From positions 1 to 9,638 of the forward strand of contig JAQXNQ010000017.1 of the NCBI GenBank assembly GCA_029098085.1: a stretch of 9,638 nucleotides of DNA, given 5' to 3'. Both the position numbers and the translations under genes were made by a program. This stretch comes from Oscillospiraceae bacterium. GTDB lineage: Bacteria; Bacillota; Clostridia; Oscillospirales; Ruminococcaceae. Below the pieces are notes generated by a model. It saw only the letters and a list, made by a program, of their open reading frames with translations, made no database searches and was not told where the DNA came from. Below, in pieces: positions 5,792 through 9,638 of the stretch (the stretch's first letter is position 1; every line of letters begins with the position of its first letter).

Positions 5792-6982
5792 ATGAATCAG
5801 AAGGCACTGGACCTGTACCGCGAGACGGTAGAACAGTTTAAGAGAGACGGCCTGTACAAGGACGAGCGGATCATCACTACCCCCCAGCAGAGCCGCATTG
5901 ACACCGTGGCTGCCAAGGGCGTTATCAACATGTGCGCCAACAACTACCTGGGTCTGGCCGACAACCCCGAGATCATCGCCGCTGCCAAGGAAAGCTATGA
6001 CAGCTGGGGCTACGGCCTGTCCTCCGTCCGCTTTATCTGCGGCACCCAGGAGATCCATAAGAAGCTGGAAGCCACCATTTCCCGCTTCCTGGGCACCGAG
6101 GACACCATCCTGTACTCCTCCTGCTTCGACGCCAACGGCGGTCTGTTTGAGACCCTGCTGACCGAGCAGGACGCCATCATCTCCGACGAGCTGAACCACG
6201 CCTCCATCATCGACGGCGTTCGCCTCTGCAAGGCCAAGCGGTTCCGTTACAAGAACAACAATATGGAAGATCTGGAGCGCTGCCTGAAGGAAGCGGATGC
6301 TGCCGGCGCCCGGATCAAGATGATCGCCACCGACGGCGTCTTCTCCATGGACGGCATTATCGCCAACCTGAAGGGCATCTGCGACCTGGCCGACAAGTAT
6401 GAAGCTCTGGTCATGGTGGACGACAGCCATGCCGTGGGCTTTGTGGGCGACACCGGCCGCGGCACCCCCGAGTTCTGCGGCGTGCAGGGCCGTGTGGACA
6501 TCATCACCGGCACCCTGGGCAAGGCTCTGGGCGGCGCTTCCGGCGGCTACACCTCCGCCCGGAAGGAAATCGTCGACATCCTGCGTCAGAAGAGCCGTCC
6601 CTACCTGTTCTCCAACACCCTGGCTCCTTCCATCGCCTGCGGCGCTCTGAAGACCTTCGAGATGCTGGAAAGCACCACTGCCTACCGTGACCGCGTCATG
6701 GAAAACACCCGTTACTTCCGCGAAGAGATCAAGAAGCTGGGCTTCGACATCATCGAAAGCACCCATCCCATCGTGGCCATCATGCTGTACGACGCGCCTC
6801 TGGCCGTCAAGGTGGCTGCCCGTATGCTGGAGCTGGGCGTCTATGTGGTCGGCTTCTGCTATCCCGTGGTTCCCCAGGGCAAGGCCCGCATCCGCACCCA
6901 GATCTCCGCTGCTCACACCAAAGAGGATCTGGATTTCGTGCTGGCCAAGCTGGCTCAGGTCAAGGAAGAATTCGGTCTGTAA
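5792..6982 (+). CDS. kbl: Glycine C-acetyltransferase (2-amino-3-ketobutyrate CoA ligase)
   Basis: Kbl is a PLP enzyme of the alpha-oxoamine synthase family. It cleaves 2-amino-3-ketobutyrate with CoA into glycine and acetyl-CoA, completing the pathway begun by Tdh. At 396 residues it matches the E. coli enzyme (398), and key positions keep the same numbers: the PLP lysine is Lys244 in TGTLGKALGG, His136 lies in ELNHASIIDG, and Asp210 and His213 in VDDSHAVG. YGLSSVRFICGTQEIHKKLE (74-93) is also typical. ATG 5792 is fixed by a strong AAGGAGG at 5777-5783, 8 bases upstream, overlapping the tdh stop; a longer frame from 5744 would overlap tdh and has no such site. Codon use is strongly biased: 24 of 25 lysines are AAG and most leucines CTG, suggesting high expression. 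A strong terminator follows. Confidence 0.96.
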   Translation: MNQKALDLYRETVEQFKRDGLYKDERIITTPQQSRIDTVAAKGVINMCANNYLGLADNPEIIAAAKESYDSWGYGLSSVRFICGTQEIHKKLEATISRFLGTEDTILYSSCFDANGGLFETLLTEQDAIISDELNHASIIDGVRLCKAKRFRYKNNNMEDLERCLKEADAAGARIKMIATDGVFSMDGIIANLKGICDLADKYEALVMVDDSHAVGFVGDTGRGTPEFCGVQGRVDIITGTLGKALGGASGGYTSARKEIVDILRQKSRPYLFSNTLAPSIACGALKTFEMLESTTAYRDRVMENTRYFREEIKKLGFDIIESTHPIVAIMLYDAPLAVKVAARMLELGVYVVGFCYPVVPQGKARIRTQISAAHTKEDLDFVLAKLAQVKEEFGL

Positions 6983-7022
6983 TATCCGGATTTCTCTATT
7001 TCTCTGCATACACTGTGATAAG

Positions 7023-7056
7023 CGCCGCCCTTCCTGCATCGGGAGGGCGGCGTTTT
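7023..7056 (+). terminator. Intrinsic terminator of tdh-kbl
   Basis: A 12-bp GC-rich stem (7023-7034 with 7041-7052, one G-U pair, core CGCCGCCCT/AGGGCGGCG) with a 6-base loop is followed by TTTT. It lies 40 bases after the kbl stop. It stands between converging operons; on the minus strand the sequence after the stem (CTTATCAC) is a poor tail. Confidence 0.85.
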
Positions 7057-7106
7057 GCATGAAAAAACGGTTTCCGGATGAACAGAAGAGCTTGTCGTTT
7101 GAAATC

Positions 7107-7478
7107 CTACAGCACATTCTGCAGGCTCGGCTTTTCCCGCTCCCAGATTTCCTTTGCGGCTTCCGCGGCCATCTGCAGCCGCAGAGCCGCCTCCGGTTCC
7201 CCGGTCTGCAGTCGCAGACGGGCTTCGGCGGCGTTTTCCTCAAAATCATCCATGACCTTCTCGTGGATGAAAAGGCTCATCAGTTTTCGGTTTTCGTGCC
7301 ACTGCTCCTCGATCCGGTCCAGCTGTTCCAGCACCTCCTCGGGGTGATCCAGCTGCTGGCTCAGGGCAGTGAGCTGGCTGGACAGGTCTGCGGTGTAATC
7401 CCGCACCCAGAAAAGTCCCCAGCTTTCCAGAATGACAATGGCGCTGATAATGGCGATGCTGACAGCCAGGCGCTTCAT
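7107..7478 (-). CDS. DUF4363 family membrane-anchored protein
   Basis: The 123-residue product begins with one hydrophobic segment (about residues 5-25, a signal anchor or uncleaved signal) followed by a charged, largely helical, probably coiled-coil domain: LSSQLTALSQQLDHPEEVLE near 32-51, then W60 and a Leu/Glu/Ala-rich C-terminus. This layout, with a Trp in the helical region and an FIH segment (70-72), fits DUF4363, a family of unknown function found in spore-forming Bacillota and often next to DUF421 genes. The helical domain should lie outside the membrane. The ATG at 7478 overlaps the DUF421 stop in an ATGA of 4 bases, and AAGGAGG lies 7 bases upstream inside the DUF421 end. The pair is thus translationally coupled and probably acts together; the role is unknown. 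Confidence 0.75.
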   Translation of the reverse strand: MKRLAVSIAIISAIVILESWGLFWVRDYTADLSSQLTALSQQLDHPEEVLEQLDRIEEQWHENRKLMSLFIHEKVMDDFEENAAEARLRLQTGEPEAALRLQMAAEAAKEIWEREKPSLQNVL

Positions 7479-8158
7479 GGCCTTTCCTCCTTTTTCTCCC
7501 GGGGAACGATCAGATACTGGCGGTTTTCGTCAGCCGTCATCAGAAAAACCTCCTGAAGCGAAATTTTTTCCTGCCGCAGGGTGGCGGCGATCCACTGCTC
7601 GGTGATGCCGTAAATGGGAAGGGCTTTCCGCAGAATCTTCCCATCGGATATGATGACCACCGGCGGCGCCGTATCGCTTCCCTTCAGTCCGCTCATCTCT
7701 GCCGTGACTGTTTTGGCAGGAAACCGCTGCATGACATTGATTTTGCCGTTGGTCTCCACCACGGCATACCAGATGTCCTTCAGATCAAAAACGCCGCTGC
7801 CCCGCAGGGATTCAAGCAGATCGTCGATAGAAAAGCGCATTTTCTTCATGGCCTTCTGATCCAGCTTTCCGTCCTTGATCAGAACCACCGGCCGGCCGGA
7901 CAGCAGCGTCCTCAGAGGCTTGCAGTGTAGGGCGATGCTGGACAGGATCATCTCAAACCCCGCCAGCACGATAATGGGAATCGCCCCCGTCGCCATGGGA
8001 ATGGCGGTGTCCTCAATGGGCAGGGAAGCGATATTGGAAATCAGTATGGTGGCCACCAGCTCAGAGGGCTGCAGCTCGCCCAGCTGTCGTTTCCCCATGA
8101 GCCGCATGGAAAAGATAATCAGCAGGTACAGCAGAATCGCCCGGAAAAAAACGATCAC
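7475..8158 (-). CDS. DUF421 (YetF/YcaP-like) membrane protein
   Basis: The 227-residue protein has about three N-terminal membrane helices (roughly 3-20, 34-50 and 56-77) and then a soluble domain typical of DUF421. MRLMGKRQLGELQPSELV (18-35) is the family signature. GRPVVLIKDGKL (88-99), RFSIDDLLESLRGSG (108-122) and AVVETNGKINVMQ (132-144) follow in the usual order. The molecular role is not settled. In Bacillus, YetF-like and 2Duf proteins lie in the spore inner membrane and affect spore properties, so a spore role is likely given the GerA-family neighbour and DUF4363 partner, but is inferred. The start is a GTG at 8158 with AAAGGA 9 bases upstream; the family N-terminus begins at this point. 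No convincing sigma-A or sigma-G promoter is seen on this strand before it. Confidence 0.88.
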   Translation of the reverse strand: MIVFFRAILLYLLIIFSMRLMGKRQLGELQPSELVATILISNIASLPIEDTAIPMATGAIPIIVLAGFEMILSSIALHCKPLRTLLSGRPVVLIKDGKLDQKAMKKMRFSIDDLLESLRGSGVFDLKDIWYAVVETNGKINVMQRFPAKTVTAEMSGLKGSDTAPPVVIISDGKILRKALPIYGITEQWIAATLRQEKISLQEVFLMTADENRQYLIVPREKKEERP

Positions 8159-8200
8159 GGCTTCACATCCTTTCGGTCAGCCGCCGCAGAAGGGAGCGGC

Positions 8201-8230
8201 GCATATTTCTCTTCAGAGAGACGCATACTC
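8201..8230 (+). promoter_or_regulatory. Sigma-G-type (forespore) promoter of the GerA-family gene
   Basis: GCATA at 8201-8205 fits the sigma-G -35 pattern GHATR, and CATACTC at 8224-8230 fits the -10 pattern CATnHTA at 6 of 7 positions (last base C instead of A). The spacer is exactly 18 bases. Germination receptor genes are known sigma-G targets in Bacillus, and no sigma-A promoter is apparent in this gap. The predicted start near 8237 gives a leader of about 70 bases. The spacer holds a small TCTCT/AGAGA inverted repeat (8208-8212/8217-8221). Confidence 0.65.
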
Positions 8231-8307
8231 TCCACAGGGCTGCAGCGGACCTGTATCTTCAGTATCGCTGAATTTTGTGCGATTATGCGCCCGGGAGGAG
8301 GATTGCC

Positions 8308-9638
8308 ATGTCTGAACAGGATCATCTCGTTGAAAGCCGAAAACAAAATCTGCAGATCATGCGGGAGCTGCTTTCCGGCACGGCGGATTATATCGAAAAG
8401 GAATTGATCATCGGGGAGGTGTCCCTGAGCCTTGTGATGATGGAGGGCATGGTGAATCTGAGCCTGCTGGCTCAGATGGTGGCCCGTCCACTGCTGACGG
8501 AGGATTTTGGCCCCCAGCCGTCGCCGTCTGACATCCGTGATTTTATCCTGCGGCAAACCGTCATGGCGGCGGATCAGAAGGAGGTCAAGACCTTTGAGGA
8601 GGTCTTCACCCTGGCCATGTCCGGCTTTGTGGTCATTCTCATTGATGGAGTACCGGGCGCCATTGCCCTGGGAGCTCAGGGATTTTCCTTCCGATCGGTG
8701 GGAGAGCCGGATAGCGAGGTCAACGAGCGAGGTTCCCGGGAGGGCTTCACCGAGCCTCTGAAAATCAATATGACCATGATCCGGCGGCGGATGAAATCGG
8801 AATATCTGAAGTTTGAGTCCTTTCAGGTGGGAAAGCGGAGCCACACTGAGGGGTGTCTGGTTTATATGACCGACGCCGTTTCGCCGCTGCTGCTCCGGGA
8901 GATCCGCCGTCGGCTGGCGCGGGTGCAGCTTCCGCTGGTGCTGGACACCGGCTATCTCCGTCCCTTTCTGGAAGGGGATACCCTTTCGCCCTTCAGCGAG
9001 GTGGGCGTGACCGAGCGGCCGGATACCCTCTGCGCCAAAATCGCCGAAGGTCGGGTGGCCATTCTGCTGGACGGCACACCCTACGCTCTGATTACCCCGA
9101 GTCTTTTCATTGAGAATTTCCAGAGCTTTGATGATTATGCTCATCGTCCCTATTTTACGGCGCTGATCCGGTTTCTGAAGATGGTTTCCTTCCTGCTGAC
9201 CATCCTGCTGCCGGGCACTTATGTGGCTCTGGCCACCTTCCATCCCGAAACGCTTCCTCATCTGCTGCTGTTCAACATCGCCGCCGCTGAGGAAACCACT
9301 CCTTTTCCTCTGATGCTGGAGGCTCTGCTGATCCATTTTATCTATGAGGTCATGCGGGAGGCTGGTCTGCGGCTGCCGCGGCCGGTGGGACATGCAGTGG
9401 GCATCGTGGGTGCGCTGGTCATCGGTGACGCGGCAGTGACAGCGGGGCTGATTGGCTCCCCGATGGTCATGGTGGTGGCTCTGACCGCCATCAGCTCCTT
9501 CGTGGTGCCGTCTCTTTACGAGCCTATGGCGCTGCTGCGCTTTTCCTTCATTCTCATTGGCGGGCTCACCGGGATGTTCGGCATCGCGGCGGGCTGCGCC
9601 GCCATTCTGATCAACGCCTGCCGGGTCAATAATTTCGG
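8308..9638 (+). CDS. GerA-family spore germination protein (3' end cut off)
   Basis: The first 443 residues are present; family members are usually about 480-540 long, so little is missing. The N-terminal soluble domain (about 1-285) carries GerA signatures: RGSREGFTEPLKINMTMIRR (141-160) and TERPDTLCAKIAEGRVAILL (235-254), then DGTPYALITPSLFIENFQ (255-272). Membrane helices follow at about 291-310, 317-345, 361-381, 385-401 and 409-436. LRLPRPVGHAVGIVGALVIG (354-373) and VVALTAISSFVVPS (389-402) are conserved core segments. Such proteins are A subunits of germinant receptors in the spore inner membrane that sense small nutrients, or the related SpoVAF; I cannot separate these without neighbours to the right. 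ATG 8308 follows GGGAGGAGG (8293-8301) by 6 bases. Expression in the forespore is suggested by the sigma-G-like promoter at 8201-8230. Confidence 0.93.
   Translation, partial: MSEQDHLVESRKQNLQIMRELLSGTADYIEKELIIGEVSLSLVMMEGMVNLSLLAQMVARPLLTEDFGPQPSPSDIRDFILRQTVMAADQKEVKTFEEVFTLAMSGFVVILIDGVPGAIALGAQGFSFRSVGEPDSEVNERGSREGFTEPLKINMTMIRRRMKSEYLKFESFQVGKRSHTEGCLVYMTDAVSPLLLREIRRRLARVQLPLVLDTGYLRPFLEGDTLSPFSEVGVTERPDTLCAKIAEGRVAILLDGTPYALITPSLFIENFQSFDDYAHRPYFTALIRFLKMVSFLLTILLPGTYVALATFHPETLPHLLLFNIAAAEETTPFPLMLEALLIHFIYEVMREAGLRLPRPVGHAVGIVGALVIGDAAVTAGLIGSPMVMVVALTAISSFVVPSLYEPMALLRFSFILIGGLTGMFGIAAGCAAILINACRVNNF

Noticed and set aside
4600..7249. Long minus-strand frames (397 and 510 codons) antisense to tdh and kbl
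   Set aside because: They are shadows caused by C/G-rich third positions; translations are rich in His, Asp, Gly and Val without family motifs, while the opposite strand encodes unmistakable enzymes.
8155..9393. 412-codon minus-strand frame antisense to the GerA-family gene
   Set aside because: The product is a His/Gln/Arg-rich shadow; the plus strand carries all GerA signatures with a strong ribosome site.
1..9638. CRISPR array, insertion sequence or defence system
   Set aside because: No regularly spaced repeats, transposase, recombinase, Cas, restriction or toxin-antitoxin gene is visible in either strand.

Overview
The window looks like chromosomal DNA of a spore-forming, fairly GC-rich member of the Clostridia (Bacillota), perhaps an Oscillospiraceae/Ruminococcaceae-type gut anaerobe. 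The reasons are a GerA-family spore germination gene behind a sigma-G-like promoter, a DUF421-DUF4363 membrane pair, purine-rich AGGAGG-type ribosome binding sites before most genes, consensus-like sigma-A promoters, a tRNA with encoded CCA, and strong use of C/G-ending codons. The taxonomic call is inference; there is no rRNA or marker gene here.

Layout, left to right. (1) 1-14: probable start of a minus-strand gene leaving the window, with its leader and an extended -10 promoter at 109-117; the rest up to 482 is AT-rich and apparently non-coding, ending in a near-consensus promoter. (2) 483-1763: a 12-TM-type MFS transporter resembling organophosphate:phosphate antiporters, closed by a terminator. 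(3) 1839-2016: a complete tRNA-Arg(ACG) unit with promoter, hairpin-bearing 5' leader, mature tRNA and terminator. (4) 2089-2651: two small genes, one unrecognised and one CPCC-type cysteine-rich protein, with AAA-biased lysine codons unlike the larger genes; then about 300 bases without a confident gene but with a long hairpin and a terminator-like hairpin. (5) 2956-4440 (minus): a two-domain PPK2 polyphosphate kinase/phosphotransferase, divergently transcribed from (6) 4729-6982: the tdh-kbl operon, closed by a strong terminator. (7) 7107-8158 (minus): DUF421 (YetF-like) and DUF4363 membrane proteins, overlapping by 4 bases. (8) 8308-9638: GerA-family germinant receptor subunit or SpoVAF-like protein, cut off by the right edge.

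How the genes fit together. Tdh oxidises L-threonine to 2-amino-3-ketobutyrate and Kbl cleaves this with CoA to glycine and acetyl-CoA; the Kbl ribosome binding site overlaps the tdh stop, and kbl codon use suggests high expression. The PPK2 enzyme would exchange phosphate between polyphosphate and adenine nucleotides. The right-hand block is a probable spore inner-membrane neighbourhood. I see no mobile element, CRISPR array or clearly new defence system. The least explained items are the hairpin-rich gap at 2652-2955, the small-gene pair beside the tRNA, the structured tRNA leader and the competing tdh start.
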